Shown: in pieces, positions 1 to 9,260 of the stretch
How positions within the stretch are numbered: the stretch's first letter is position 1
How the letters are laid out: each line of letters starts with the position of its first letter
NCBI RefSeq assembly: GCF_018135625.1
Contig: NZ_CP073078.1
Location: forward strand, 4,868,501 to 4,932,500
Origin: Phenylobacterium montanum
Lineage (GTDB): Bacteria; Pseudomonadota; Alphaproteobacteria; Caulobacterales; Caulobacteraceae
Direction of reading: 5' to 3'
DNA: 64,000 bases
Notes under the pieces: model-generated
Told to the model about the DNA's origin: nothing
What the model saw: the letters and a program-made list of their open reading frames with translations, nothing else
Database searches by the model: none
Program-made: the position numbers and the translations under genes

Positions 1-1221
1 ATCGCGGCCCTGATGCTGTCGCCGGGCGTGCCGCTGACCCATCCCGAGCCGCACTGGACGGTGAAGAAGGCCAAGGCCGAAGGCGTCGAGATCCTTGGCG
101 ACATCGAGCTCTTCGCCCGCATGGTCAACGCCGCGCCGGACCACAAGCGGCCCAAGGTGGTGGCCATCACCGGCACCAACGGCAAGTCCACCACCACCGC
201 CCTGATCGGCCACATCCTGGCCGCCGCCGGCCGCGACGTGCGCATCGGCGGCAATATCGGCGTGGGCGTGCTGGGCCTGGAGGACATGCACGGCGGGGCG
301 GTCTATGTGCTGGAGATCTCCTCCTACCAGCTGGACCTGACCTCGAGCCTGAAGCCGGACGTCGCGGTCCTGCTCAACATCACCCCTGACCACCTGGACC
401 GGCATGGCGGCATGGAGGGCTATGTCGCCGCCAAGCGGCGGGTGCTGCTGAACCAGGGCAAGGGCGACACGGCCGTGATCGGGGTCGACGATCCCTATTG
501 CCAGCGCATCTGCACCGAGATCACCGCCGCCAACCGGCGCACCATCTGGCCGATCTCGGCCGGGCGCTCCATGGGTCGGGGGGTCTATGCCATCGCCGGC
601 GTGCTCTACGACGCCACGGGCGACCGGGTGCTCGAGGTCGCCGACCTGCACCGCGCCCGGGCGCTCACCGGCCGCCACAACTGGCAGAACGCCTCGGCCG
701 CCTATGCCGCCGCCCGCGGCCTGGGGCTCTCGGTCGAGGACGCGGCCACAGGGCTTGTGACCTTCCCGGGCCTGGCCCACCGGATGGAGAACATCGGCCA
801 GATCGGCCAGGTCCGCTTCGTCAACGACAGCAAGGCCACCAACGCCGACGCCGCCCGCCAGGCCATGTCCAGCTATCCGCGCTTCTACTGGATCGCCGGC
901 GGCCGGCCCAAGGCAGGCGGGATCAAGGACCTGGACGACCTGTTTCCCCGTGTGGCCAAGGCCTATCTGATCGGCGAAGCGGCCGAGGACTTCGCCAGCA
1001 CGCTGAATGGCAAGGCGCCCTACGAGATCAGCGGCGACCTGATGACCGCCACCGCCGCCGCCTTCGCCGACGCGCGCGCGGCCGGGGGCGAGGCCATCGT
1101 GCTCTTGTCGCCGGCCTGCGCCTCGTTCGACCAGTTCCCCGACTTCGAGGTCCGCGGCGACGCTTTCCGTGACGCCGTCACCGCCCTGATGCGCAAGCCC
1201 GCCAAGGGAGCCATCGCATGA
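1..1221 (+). CDS. murD: UDP-N-acetylmuramoylalanine--D-glutamate ligase (5' partial)
   Basis: MurD adds D-glutamate to UDP-MurNAc-L-Ala in the cytoplasmic stage of peptidoglycan synthesis. The reading frame is open to the first base of the window, so the gene starts upstream; roughly 65 N-terminal residues of the usual 460-470 are missing. The Mur-ligase ATP loop GTNGKSTT lies near positions 172-195, followed by the central-domain stretch LEISSYQLD and the C-terminal DSKATNADA segment typical of MurD. The stop overlaps the ftsW start by four bases (ATGA), so the two are translationally coupled. The context (ftsW and murG downstream) is the standard dcw operon. Identity is certain; only the N terminus is unseen. 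Confidence 0.97.
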   Translation: MAALMLSPGVPLTHPEPHWTVKKAKAEGVEILGDIELFARMVNAAPDHKRPKVVAITGTNGKSTTTALIGHILAAAGRDVRIGGNIGVGVLGLEDMHGGAVYVLEISSYQLDLTSSLKPDVAVLLNITPDHLDRHGGMEGYVAAKRRVLLNQGKGDTAVIGVDDPYCQRICTEITAANRRTIWPISAGRSMGRGVYAIAGVLYDATGDRVLEVADLHRARALTGRHNWQNASAAYAAARGLGLSVEDAATGLVTFPGLAHRMENIGQIGQVRFVNDSKATNADAARQAMSSYPRFYWIAGGRPKAGGIKDLDDLFPRVAKAYLIGEAAEDFASTLNGKAPYEISGDLMTATAAAFADARAAGGEAIVLLSPACASFDQFPDFEVRGDAFRDAVTALMRKPAKGAIA

Positions 1222-2393
1222 ACCCCCAGCACCACGCCTTCGCCCGCTCCGACCGGTCGCGGCTGGGGGTGTGGTGGTGGACCACCGACCATATCCTTTT
1301 GGGCGCGACGGCGATCCTGATCGCCATCGGCGTGCTCTTGAGCTTCGCCAACAGCCCGGCGGCGGCCGAGCGCTTGAACCTGGGCGACCCGTTCCATTTC
1401 GCCGTGCGCCAGAGCATCTTCGCCATCGGCGGGGCCGTGGTGCTGCTGGCCGTGTCGATGATGACCCCGAAGGGGGTCAAGCGGGCGGCCTTCTTCATCT
1501 ATCTCGCCTCGATCGCGGTGATGATCGCCCTGCCGCTCTTGGGCCACCACGCCAAGGGCGCCACGCGCTGGCTGGAGGTCGGCGGCTTCACCCTGCAGCC
1601 GTCCGAGTTCATGAAGCCGGCCCTGATCGTCCTGGCCGCCTGGATGTTCTCGGAAGGGCAGAAGGGCGAGGGGGTGCCGGGCGTCTCTATCGCCTTCGTG
1701 CTCTATGGCCTGGCGGTGTTCCTGCTGCTGCTGCAGCCCGACGTCGGCCAGACCATCCTGATCACCATCGCCTTCGGGGCCGCCTTCTTCATGGCCGGGG
1801 TGCCGTTCGCCTGGATCATCGGCCTGCTGGTCGTGGCGGGCATAGGCGGGGTGGGCCTCTATTTCGCCTTCGACCACGTCTCCAGCCGGGTGAACAGTTT
1901 CCTGTCCCACGACCACGCCGGCGCCCAGGCCGACCCCAACCAGATCCGCCACGCGCTGGAGGCCATCGCCGCCGGCGGCTGGTTCGGCCAGGGGCCGGGC
2001 GAGGCGGTCCTTAAGCGCCAGCTGCCCGACGTGCACACCGACTTCGCCTATGCCGGGGGCGCTGAGGAGTTCGGCCTGGTCTTCTCGCTGTTCCTGATCG
2101 GGCTTTTCGCCGTGATTGTGCTGCGCGGCCTCTACAAGTCGATGAAGCTGGCCGACACCTTCGACCAGGTGGCGGCGGGCGGCCTGTTCGTGCTGATGGG
2201 CCAGCAGGTGTTCATCAACATCGCCATGGAATTGCGCCTGATCCCGACAAAGGGCATGACGCTGCCGTTCATTTCGTACGGAGGCTCGTCGATGCTCGCC
2301 ATGGGACTGACCTTGGGCATGGCGCTGGCCCTGACGCGCAAGCGCCCGGGCGCCTACACCCCGACCGAAGGCCCGAACGGCGCCTTCGCGTGA
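1218..2393 (+). CDS. ftsW: Peptidoglycan glycosyltransferase FtsW (SEDS family)
   Basis: FtsW is the septal SEDS-family polymerase that acts with the division transpeptidase FtsI in the inner membrane. The 391-residue product has about ten hydrophobic segments. It carries the SEDS signature KGMTLPFISYGGSS near the C terminus, and the loop with PDVHTDFAYAGGAEEFG matches the catalytic extracellular loop of the family. The start ATG overlaps the murD stop (ATGA), and the end overlaps murG by GTGA, so murD-ftsW-murG are one tightly coupled unit. Length is normal for the alphaproteobacterial family. Confidence 0.96.
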   Translation: MNPQHHAFARSDRSRLGVWWWTTDHILLGATAILIAIGVLLSFANSPAAAERLNLGDPFHFAVRQSIFAIGGAVVLLAVSMMTPKGVKRAAFFIYLASIAVMIALPLLGHHAKGATRWLEVGGFTLQPSEFMKPALIVLAAWMFSEGQKGEGVPGVSIAFVLYGLAVFLLLLQPDVGQTILITIAFGAAFFMAGVPFAWIIGLLVVAGIGGVGLYFAFDHVSSRVNSFLSHDHAGAQADPNQIRHALEAIAAGGWFGQGPGEAVLKRQLPDVHTDFAYAGGAEEFGLVFSLFLIGLFAVIVLRGLYKSMKLADTFDQVAAGGLFVLMGQQVFINIAMELRLIPTKGMTLPFISYGGSSMLAMGLTLGMALALTRKRPGAYTPTEGPNGAFA

Positions 2394-3490
2394 GCCGTCG
2401 CAGCAACGGCAAGCTCGCGGTGGTCGCCGCCGGCGGCACCGGCGGGCACCTGTTCCCGGCCCAGGCCCTGGCCGAGGCCCTGATCGCCCGCGGCTGGCGG
2501 GTGGTGCTGTGCACCGACGAGCGCGGGGCCAATTTCGCCTCCAATTTCCCGGCCGAGGAGCGCATCGGCCTTTCCGCCGCGACCTACAAGCCCGGCGATC
2601 CCATGGGCATGGTGCGGGCCGCGCTGGCCATCATGACCGGGGTGATGCAGGCGCGGACTGCGTTCAAGCGGCTGGACCCGGACGTGGTGGTCGGCTTCGG
2701 CGGCTACCCCTCCCTGCCGGCCCTCCTGGCCGCCATCTCCACCGGTCGCCGCACGGTGATCCACGAGCAGAACGCGGTGATCGGCCGGGCCAACAAGTTC
2801 CTGGCCGGGCGGGTGACCACGGTCGCCTGCGCCTTCCCGACCCTGCTCAAGGCCCCGGCCGCGGTCAGCCGCCGGGCCAAGGTGGTCGGCAACCCCGTCC
2901 GGCCCGAGATCCAGGCCCTGGCTGACAAGCCCTATGAGGCGCCGACCGACCAGATCCGCCTTCTGATCACCGGCGGCAGCCAGGGCGCGCGCCTGCTCTC
3001 CGAGCTCATGCCCCAGGCCATAGCGCGCCTGCCCGAGTCCCTGCGGATGCGCCTGGTCGTCCAGCAGCAGACCCGCGCCGAGTCCATGGACCAGGCCCGG
3101 GCGACCTATCGCAACGCCCTGGTCGAGGCCGAGATCGCTCCTTTCTTCCGCGACATGGCCGGGCGCCTGGGCGCCGCCCACCTGGTGGTCGGGCGGGCCG
3201 GGTCTTCGACGGTCTGCGAGTTCGCCGTGGCCGGCAAGCCCGCCATTCTGGTGCCGCTGAAGATCGCCCTGGACGACGACCAGGGCCAGAACGCCCGCCT
3301 GCTGGCCGAGGCCGGCGGCGCCGAGATCGCCCGCGAGGACGTGCTGACGGTGGACGTGATGGCCAATGCGCTCGAGACCCTGCTGACCAACCCGGCGCGG
3401 CTGGAGCGCATGGCCGCCGCCGCGCGGTCGGTGGCGCGGCCGGATGCGGCCGAGCGGCTGGCGGACGTGGTGGAGGCCACGGCGGGATAG
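2390..3490 (+). CDS. murG: UDP-GlcNAc:undecaprenyl-PP-MurNAc-pentapeptide GlcNAc transferase
   Basis: MurG converts lipid I to lipid II on the cytoplasmic face of the membrane. The 366-residue protein begins with the glycine-rich acceptor-binding loop AAGGTGGHLFPA (residues about 11-22). It carries GFGGYPSLPALLA, HEQNAVIGRANK and the donor-site segment VGRAGSSTVCEF, all GT28 hallmarks. The start is GTG, chosen because it overlaps the ftsW stop as GTGA. In Caulobacter-type dcw clusters murC follows closely; here a block of other genes intervenes before murC at 11498. Confidence 0.96.
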   Translation: MSRRSNGKLAVVAAGGTGGHLFPAQALAEALIARGWRVVLCTDERGANFASNFPAEERIGLSAATYKPGDPMGMVRAALAIMTGVMQARTAFKRLDPDVVVGFGGYPSLPALLAAISTGRRTVIHEQNAVIGRANKFLAGRVTTVACAFPTLLKAPAAVSRRAKVVGNPVRPEIQALADKPYEAPTDQIRLLITGGSQGARLLSELMPQAIARLPESLRMRLVVQQQTRAESMDQARATYRNALVEAEIAPFFRDMAGRLGAAHLVVGRAGSSTVCEFAVAGKPAILVPLKIALDDDQGQNARLLAEAGGAEIAREDVLTVDVMANALETLLTNPARLERMAAAARSVARPDAAERLADVVEATAG

Positions 3491-3501
3491 GCGCGAGAAG
3501 C

Positions 3502-6462
3502 TCAGAAGCGCGCCGTCAGGCCGGCGAACAGGTTTCGCCCCAGCCCGTCATAGGTGCTCGGATAGGAATTGCTGTTGGCCCCGATGCCGGCGAGGAAGGA
3601 GCCGCCGACCACCGGCGGATCGACATCGAACAGATTGTTGCAGCCGGCCCGGAACTCGAGGCGGCGATCGATGCGCCAGGACAGGCCCAGATCGATGTAG
3701 CTGCGAGCGCCCAGTCGGGCGTCGGCCGCCTCGTAGGGCGCGGCCAGGGCCGGGTTGCTGGACGAAGCCGCATTCCTGACCGAAGCGATGTATCGCCAGG
3801 CCGCGGACAGCTCGACGCCCCAGGGCGAAGCCCAGGTCGCGCGGAACACATGACGCCAATGCGGCAGCGGGCCGCTGCAGCCAACGCCGAAATAGCCGGC
3901 GCAATCGTAGCCGGCCGCGCCGCGGAAGGTGACGTTGGAGAGGGCGAAGACGTAGGTTCCCACCAGTTTGAACATCGCCGACCCGAGGCTCCGCCCCTGC
4001 CAGCGGGGCAGGCTGAGCCGGTAGTCCAGATCCAGGTCCAGGCCGTTGGTCCGCAGGGAGGCGGTGTTCTGGGTCAGGCCGGACACATAGCCGTCCGCTC
4101 CGAGCCAGAGCGAGCCTGTGCCGGGCTGGCGGTGGATCTGCTTGCAATAGACCGGATCGCCGGTGGCCAGGCACTGCTCGATGACGAAGCCAGGGGGGAC
4201 CTGGCTGATGCCGTCGCGGATGCGGATGTCGTAATAGTCGATGGTCGCGACCAGGCCGTCGACCCCGCGCGGGGCGACCACTATGCCGATCGTACCTGTG
4301 TCCGCTGTTTCAGGACGCAGGTTCGCATTGCCGCCGTCCAGGCTGTTATAGCCCTCCGAGCTGGCCACGATGTGACCGTATTGGGCCGCGCTGACGCCGG
4401 TGCGTGCGCAATCGGCCGCCGAGCCGATCGGGCTGGCCCCGGCGCAAGGGTCCACGTCGAACCCCATCCGATCGAGGGATTGCGGCGTGAACAGCTCGAC
4501 GGCGTTGGGCGCCCGGACCGCATGGTTGAGGCTGGCGCGAACGCTCAGCCCCTCGACCGGCGACCAAAGGCCGCCGGCCTTGTAGGTCCCCGAGCTCCCC
4601 AAGTCGCCGTACCACGAATAACGATAGCCCAGCTCCAGGGTCAGATCGCGCAGCAGCAGGCCGCGATTCTGGGCCAGGGGGGCGCGCGCCTCGCCGAACA
4701 GGTCGGTTGTGTGGAACGCCCCGCGGACCGGCGTCAGCGGGACGCCGCCCTGGCCGGCCAGGTCGCCGCTGGCCAGTTCGGCGTCGGGTGAAAACGACAG
4801 GCTCTCGCGCCGATATTCGGCGCCGAACGCCACGCTGAGACCCTGCGCCGCCCAGGGCGACTTCAGTCCGAACCGCTCCAGTTGGCTGGAGACGCTGGCG
4901 CTCAGCACCGTCTCGCCCGTGGTCCCCTTGGCCCTGTCCGGCTGTCCCAGATAGGCGAGCGCAGCCTTGGTCACCCCGCCGACCTGGAAGATGTCGTAGG
5001 GAACGCAGCCCGGGCCGCCCGAGGCGCAGACCAGGGCGCCGGACGCATTGCGCACCACGTTGAGCGCGTCGGCGGCGCGCCTCAACGAAATGTCGTGGGT
5101 GTCGGTCTGCCCCGTCGCCACGGCCGAACGCATGGCCGACAGGTCATAGTCCCAGCCGCGCAGGTCGCCGCGCGCACCGATGATCAGGCGATAGTCCTGG
5201 TGCGTCAGCGTGCTCTGGCGGGCGCCGGCCTCGGTGTCGCGGCGCCCGATGACCAGGAGCGCGCTGCCGCCCGGCGGAACATGGGCGTCGGCGCAGAAGG
5301 CCTGCACCTCGGCGGCCGACAGCATGGGATTGCTGCAGGCGATCGAAAAAGGCTGGACGAACAGGCCGCTGGGCGCCAGCTCGGCCACGGTGCTGTCGTA
5401 CATGAACATGCCGGAAGCGTAGACTTCCAGCGCCGGCGTCACCTGGTATTCGCCAAAGGCGCCGGCCGTGTACCGATCCTCGGGACGCTGGAAATATTCG
5501 AACGGGGCGTAGTTGTAGGCGTCCCGAGGCGCATCGAACGGACGCAGGGCGCCGCTCGGCCCGCCGGGGTCCAAGGTCAGGTCCTGCACGAAGCCGGAGG
5601 TCGCCGGGTCCAGCACCACGAAACGCGCCAGCGCCGGCGCATGGGTGGAGCCGAAGCAGGACAGTGTCCCGCCGACGGCGCCCAGCGGGCAGGCGCTGAA
5701 ATCGCGCGCGCCGTTCATCACCGGCTGGGTGTAGCGATAGCCGCCATAGAGGGTGACGTCGCCCCTGCCGTCCGGGGATTTCGCGCCGGCGACCAGCGTG
5801 ACCTCGGCGCCGTAGCCGTCGGTGACATTCGCCGGCGGCAGAACGTATCCCGCCGCGGCGACGGCGGATTGGATCTGGGCCTCCTGGTTGTGGTGATTGT
5901 CGGCCCCGGCCTGGACGTCCACCATCAGGCCGCTGAAATCCTTCTTCAGCACGAAATTGACCACCCCGGCGACGGCGTCCGATCCATAGACGGCCGAGGC
6001 GCCGCCGGTGACGATCTCGATCCGGTCCACCAGGGCGTCGGGAATGAAGTTCAGGTCGGGGGCGACGGATCCCCCGGTCGGATCGCCGGGCATCAGCCGC
6101 TTGCCGTCGATCAGCACCAGGGTGCGCTGTGGCCCCAGGGCGCGCAGGTTCACCGTCGCCGTACCCGTCGGGTTCAGGCCGACGTGCGAGGTCTGGTCGG
6201 CGAAGGTCTGGGGCAGGCGGTTGATCGCATCCTCGACCCGCATCGTCCCCCGGAATTCGAGGTCCTGGCTGCTCAGCCGCCCAATGGCGCTCACGCCGGC
6301 GAGCGGGGGCTGGCGAATGCGCGAACCGGTGACGACGATCTCGTGGGACGGCTGCGCCGCCGCCGTGTCGGCGCCAGCGGCGTCCTGCGATCTTGCAGCA
6401 GCCACGAAAGTCGTCAGGCCGAGGCAGAATCCCAGGGTTGAGCGGCGCAGGAGGCGCCTCAC
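3502..6462 (-). CDS. TonB-dependent outer-membrane receptor
   Basis: A 986-residue outer-membrane receptor that would import a ligand with energy from TonB-ExbBD. A signal peptide (residues 1-25, Arg-rich then hydrophobic) is followed by the TonB-box-like HEIVVTGSRI. Next comes a plug domain (about 50-175) with NLRALGPQRTLVLIDGKR and GGASAVYGSDAVAGVVNF. The beta-barrel ends in NLFAGLTARF with the expected terminal Phe. The start is GTG and overlaps the stop of the upstream regulator by GTGA. It is therefore the second gene of a regulator-receptor operon, and the regulator probably controls it. The ligand cannot be read from the sequence. Confidence 0.9.
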   Translation of the reverse strand: MRRLLRRSTLGFCLGLTTFVAAARSQDAAGADTAAAQPSHEIVVTGSRIRQPPLAGVSAIGRLSSQDLEFRGTMRVEDAINRLPQTFADQTSHVGLNPTGTATVNLRALGPQRTLVLIDGKRLMPGDPTGGSVAPDLNFIPDALVDRIEIVTGGASAVYGSDAVAGVVNFVLKKDFSGLMVDVQAGADNHHNQEAQIQSAVAAAGYVLPPANVTDGYGAEVTLVAGAKSPDGRGDVTLYGGYRYTQPVMNGARDFSACPLGAVGGTLSCFGSTHAPALARFVVLDPATSGFVQDLTLDPGGPSGALRPFDAPRDAYNYAPFEYFQRPEDRYTAGAFGEYQVTPALEVYASGMFMYDSTVAELAPSGLFVQPFSIACSNPMLSAAEVQAFCADAHVPPGGSALLVIGRRDTEAGARQSTLTHQDYRLIIGARGDLRGWDYDLSAMRSAVATGQTDTHDISLRRAADALNVVRNASGALVCASGGPGCVPYDIFQVGGVTKAALAYLGQPDRAKGTTGETVLSASVSSQLERFGLKSPWAAQGLSVAFGAEYRRESLSFSPDAELASGDLAGQGGVPLTPVRGAFHTTDLFGEARAPLAQNRGLLLRDLTLELGYRYSWYGDLGSSGTYKAGGLWSPVEGLSVRASLNHAVRAPNAVELFTPQSLDRMGFDVDPCAGASPIGSAADCARTGVSAAQYGHIVASSEGYNSLDGGNANLRPETADTGTIGIVVAPRGVDGLVATIDYYDIRIRDGISQVPPGFVIEQCLATGDPVYCKQIHRQPGTGSLWLGADGYVSGLTQNTASLRTNGLDLDLDYRLSLPRWQGRSLGSAMFKLVGTYVFALSNVTFRGAAGYDCAGYFGVGCSGPLPHWRHVFRATWASPWGVELSAAWRYIASVRNAASSSNPALAAPYEAADARLGARSYIDLGLSWRIDRRLEFRAGCNNLFDVDPPVVGGSFLAGIGANSNSYPSTYDGLGRNLFAGLTARF

Positions 6463-8357
6463 GCTGCGGCGGCCTTCGCCGCCTCGCGGCGGCAGTCATA
6501 GGGCAGGCCCGGCTCCTCGCAGAAGTCCGGCCAGGCGCCGGTGGCGCGCCAGTAGTCGACCAGGCCGAGCCTGGCCGCCAGCAGCATGAACCTCGGGTCC
6601 GCCCGCATGGCGCGGGTCGGTGGCAGGAACAGATACGGTGGCGTGTAGGGATCGCCGAGCCGATAGTGCGAAGCCTGGGAGAAGGCGCCGTCGAGGTCGC
6701 CCAGCATGGTGAGGAGGGTTGCGGCCTCGCCAGCGTCCAGCGAGCCAGCCGCGGCTGCGGCGGTCACCGCCTGTGCGGCCTTGGCCCTCGCCGCCCGGCT
6801 GCTGGAGGCCTTGGACAGGAGTGTGGCGCGCCAGGCGGCCAGGGCGTTCTGGTCCATGCCTTGGGGCCGGGTCGCCGGGTCCGTCAGTTGAGCCAGGGCG
6901 GCGGGTGTGTCGCCGTCGATCACGCTGGTCCAGAACCGGGCGTCCTTGGTGCCGTATTGCTCCGGCCACTGGGCCTGCATCTGCTTGACCACCGCCTGGG
7001 CCTCCGCCGGCTCGCCCTCGGCCGCCAGGGCCAGGGCTAGGGACGAGGTGGCGTTGTTGTGCAGCGGGTCGAGGTCGTGAGCGCGCTGCAGCCAGGCCAG
7101 AGCGTCATGGCCGCGGCCGACGATGGATCTCAGGCGGCCCTCCATCAGGGCGGCGGGCTCGAAGCTGGGGTCGGCGGCGGCGCCCTTGATCAGCAGGGCC
7201 TCGCGCTGCTGCAATGCGCGCCGCGGCAAGGCCAGTTCGAGCGCCACATAGGCCTCGCCGTTGTGCGGGTCGAGCGCGAGGGCGCGCTTGGCCTCGCGTT
7301 GCACGTCGGCCTGTGATTCCGGGCCGGCCTGGATGAAAGCGTCGGCCACGGCCACGGCCGAATGGCCCCAGGAAAAGTCCGGCGCAGCGGCGACGACCTT
7401 CTGGTAGTCGGCCAGCGCCGCCGTCTGGTCGAACTTGCGGATGCCGGTGGTGCTCTCGCGCCCGGCGATGAAGGCGGCGAGGCTGGCCGCATCCAGCTTG
7501 ACCTTGCCCGAGCGCCCGACCTTGGCCCAGTGGGCGGCGTCGGCGGCATGGGCGGCGACGTCGGCCTGAAGCGCCTCCGGGGCGTCGGCGCCGCCTCGGA
7601 ACTCATCCGACCAGATGACCTGGTGCTCGCGCGTGTCGTCCAGATGGACGCGGACGACGATGGCGTCGCCGTCATCCCGCACCTCGCCGCCGAGCAGCAG
7701 CCCCACGCCCAGCCGGTCGATCGTCTGCCCCCCGCCGGGGCCGCGCAGGGCCTGGCTGTCGGCGGCGGAGACCACCGGAACCTGATTGTCGGACAGCTCG
7801 CTGACGATGGCGCCCGGCAGGCCGCCGGCCAGGCCCCGCGCAGCCCCGGCGGCTCCGGGCGCGTCGAACGGCAAGACCGCCACGCGGGCCTCGCGCGGCG
7901 GGGGAGCCCACGGCAGGCGGCCTTTCGCCTGCCAGATGCTGGCCGTGGCCAGGGCGACGAACGGCAAGATGGCCGAAAGGATGGGCTTCCAGCGTGACGG
8001 GGCCGCCGAAAGGGCCGCCCTGACCAGCGGGGTCGCCGCCGCATCGCCCGGTTGCGGCCGGGGCGAGGGGGTCAGCCGGTAGCCCAGGCCATGGACGGTG
8101 CTGAGCAGCGGCGCATCCTGGCCGAGCGCCTTTCGCAGCGCGACGATGTGGACCTGGAGCGCATTGTCCTCGACCACCGTCTTGGGCCAGACGGCGGCCA
8201 TCAGTTCGTCCTTCGTCACCAGCGCGCCCTCGGCCTTGGCCAGGACGGAGAGCAACTCGAGCGCCTTGCGCCCCAGTGGAACCGGAACGCCCGCGTCCAG
8301 CAGCTGGCGCGAGGGCTGAAGGGTGAAGCGCCCGATGTTGTATTCGAGCCCGTCCAT
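6459..8357 (-). CDS. CadC-like membrane-anchored winged-helix regulator with TPR-type C terminus
   Basis: The N-terminal 100 residues form an OmpR/PhoB-type winged helix (LGRKALELLSVLAKAEG, then the recognition segment DNALQVHIVALRKALG and the wing GLGYRL). One hydrophobic segment at about 120-140 follows. The rest (about 155-632) has an AVLPFD start seen in adenylate-cyclase/CadC-type regulators and then alpha-helical TPR-like repeats. The layout suggests a regulator that senses across the inner membrane and binds DNA without a receiver domain. It lies upstream of, and overlaps, the TonB receptor. ATG at 8357 is used; a TTG three bases earlier is also possible, since a GAGGGGG ribosome site lies just upstream of both. 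Confidence 0.82.
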   Translation of the reverse strand: MDGLEYNIGRFTLQPSRQLLDAGVPVPLGRKALELLSVLAKAEGALVTKDELMAAVWPKTVVEDNALQVHIVALRKALGQDAPLLSTVHGLGYRLTPSPRPQPGDAAATPLVRAALSAAPSRWKPILSAILPFVALATASIWQAKGRLPWAPPPREARVAVLPFDAPGAAGAARGLAGGLPGAIVSELSDNQVPVVSAADSQALRGPGGGQTIDRLGVGLLLGGEVRDDGDAIVVRVHLDDTREHQVIWSDEFRGGADAPEALQADVAAHAADAAHWAKVGRSGKVKLDAASLAAFIAGRESTTGIRKFDQTAALADYQKVVAAAPDFSWGHSAVAVADAFIQAGPESQADVQREAKRALALDPHNGEAYVALELALPRRALQQREALLIKGAAADPSFEPAALMEGRLRSIVGRGHDALAWLQRAHDLDPLHNNATSSLALALAAEGEPAEAQAVVKQMQAQWPEQYGTKDARFWTSVIDGDTPAALAQLTDPATRPQGMDQNALAAWRATLLSKASSSRAARAKAAQAVTAAAAAGSLDAGEAATLLTMLGDLDGAFSQASHYRLGDPYTPPYLFLPPTRAMRADPRFMLLAARLGLVDYWRATGAWPDFCEEPGLPYDCRREAAKAAAA

Positions 8358-8690
8358 CAAAACGCCCCCTCGGCGTATTCAACTCAGGCTGACTTGGGGC
8401 TCCGGCGGGCGCGCTAAAGACGAAATTCAGGAAAACTTCAGGATTTCGCCAAGGATCGAAAACGCCGTTCCTTCTATGGCTGCGCTATCGCGTACAGGTA
8501 AGCGTAAGCCCTAGTCTTGGTGACATCTTACTGAATGTGCAGGCCCCGGTCGAGCCGAGCTCGCCCGCGCACCGTGCCCTATCGACTTCGTTTGTCCAGC
8601 GGCGCCTCGACCGGCGATCGCGAACCTGTGCCCGGCGTCACAGCCGGCGATACGGGGTGGCGCCCGAAACATAAGGATGGAGACTCGAAA
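8358..8690. other. Divergent intergenic region
   Basis: This 333-bp gap separates the start of the CadC-like regulator (minus) from the secreted protein (plus) and must hold both promoters. The only clear signal is the ribosome-binding sequence AAGGATGG at 8673-8680, ten bases before the ATG at 8691. A longer in-frame reading from 8535 exists but lacks protein-like composition and would bury the signal peptide, so it was not used. Confidence 0.5.
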
Positions 8691-9242
8691 ATGACTAAGA
8701 CTTTCCGAGGCTTTTTGCTCGGCGCGGCCGCCCTGGCGGCGACTGCGGCGTTCGCTTCGGCGGCCAATGCGGGCTGCGGCGACAGCATGCTCAAGGAGCC
8801 GGCGAACTGGCTGACCACGTCCAGCGACCAGGCCAATCCCCTGCTGACCAAGGTCAGCCTGGGCGATGCGCCGATCACTGGCATGTGGGGGGTCAAGTTC
8901 TTCGCCGGCGGCAACATGATCGACTTCGGCTACCAGGTCTGGCACGGCGACGGCACCGAGTTCATGAATAGTGGAGCGCGGGCGCCGGCGACTCAGAACT
9001 ACTGCCTGGGCGTGTGGGCCCAGACCGGTCAGTACAGCTACAAGCTCAACCACTGGGCCCTGAGCTATGATGCGACCGGACATCTGAACGCCAAGGTGAA
9101 CATCAAGGAGACGGTCAACCTGGACGTCCACGCGGACTACTTCTCTGGTCCCTTCACCATCGACGCCTACAATCCGACCACGGGGGCCCTGCTGCAGCAC
9201 GTCGCCGGGCAGGTCACCGGTAATCGGATCAACGTCAACTGA
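8691..9242 (+). CDS. Secreted protein of unknown function
   Basis: A 183-residue product with a clear Sec signal peptide (MTKTFRGFL start, Ala-rich core, likely cleavage after AANA near residue 27). The mature part of about 156 residues has alternating hydrophobic and polar residues, many Gly, Asn and Thr, no membrane segment and few Cys, which suggests a small beta-rich periplasmic or extracellular protein. I do not recognise a family. The start was chosen for the AAGGATGG site and for the signal peptide. It is transcribed divergently from the CadC-like regulator and convergently with the histidine kinase at 9261, only 18 bp away. Confidence 0.8.
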   Translation: MTKTFRGFLLGAAALAATAAFASAANAGCGDSMLKEPANWLTTSSDQANPLLTKVSLGDAPITGMWGVKFFAGGNMIDFGYQVWHGDGTEFMNSGARAPATQNYCLGVWAQTGQYSYKLNHWALSYDATGHLNAKVNIKETVNLDVHADYFSGPFTIDAYNPTTGALLQHVAGQVTGNRINVN

Positions 9243-9260
9243 CGGCGGTTCGAGCGGGCG

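Noticed and set aside
4882-6441. Long plus-strand open frame (519 codons) opposite the TonB receptor
   Set aside because: It mirrors the receptor frame in high-GC DNA and has low-complexity Gly/Arg/Ala composition, while the minus strand encodes an unmistakable plug and barrel.
7786-7796. TTGTCGGACAG resembling the tandem-GntR operator
   Set aside because: It lies inside the CadC-like coding sequence, is imperfect, and is far from the regulon; probably chance.
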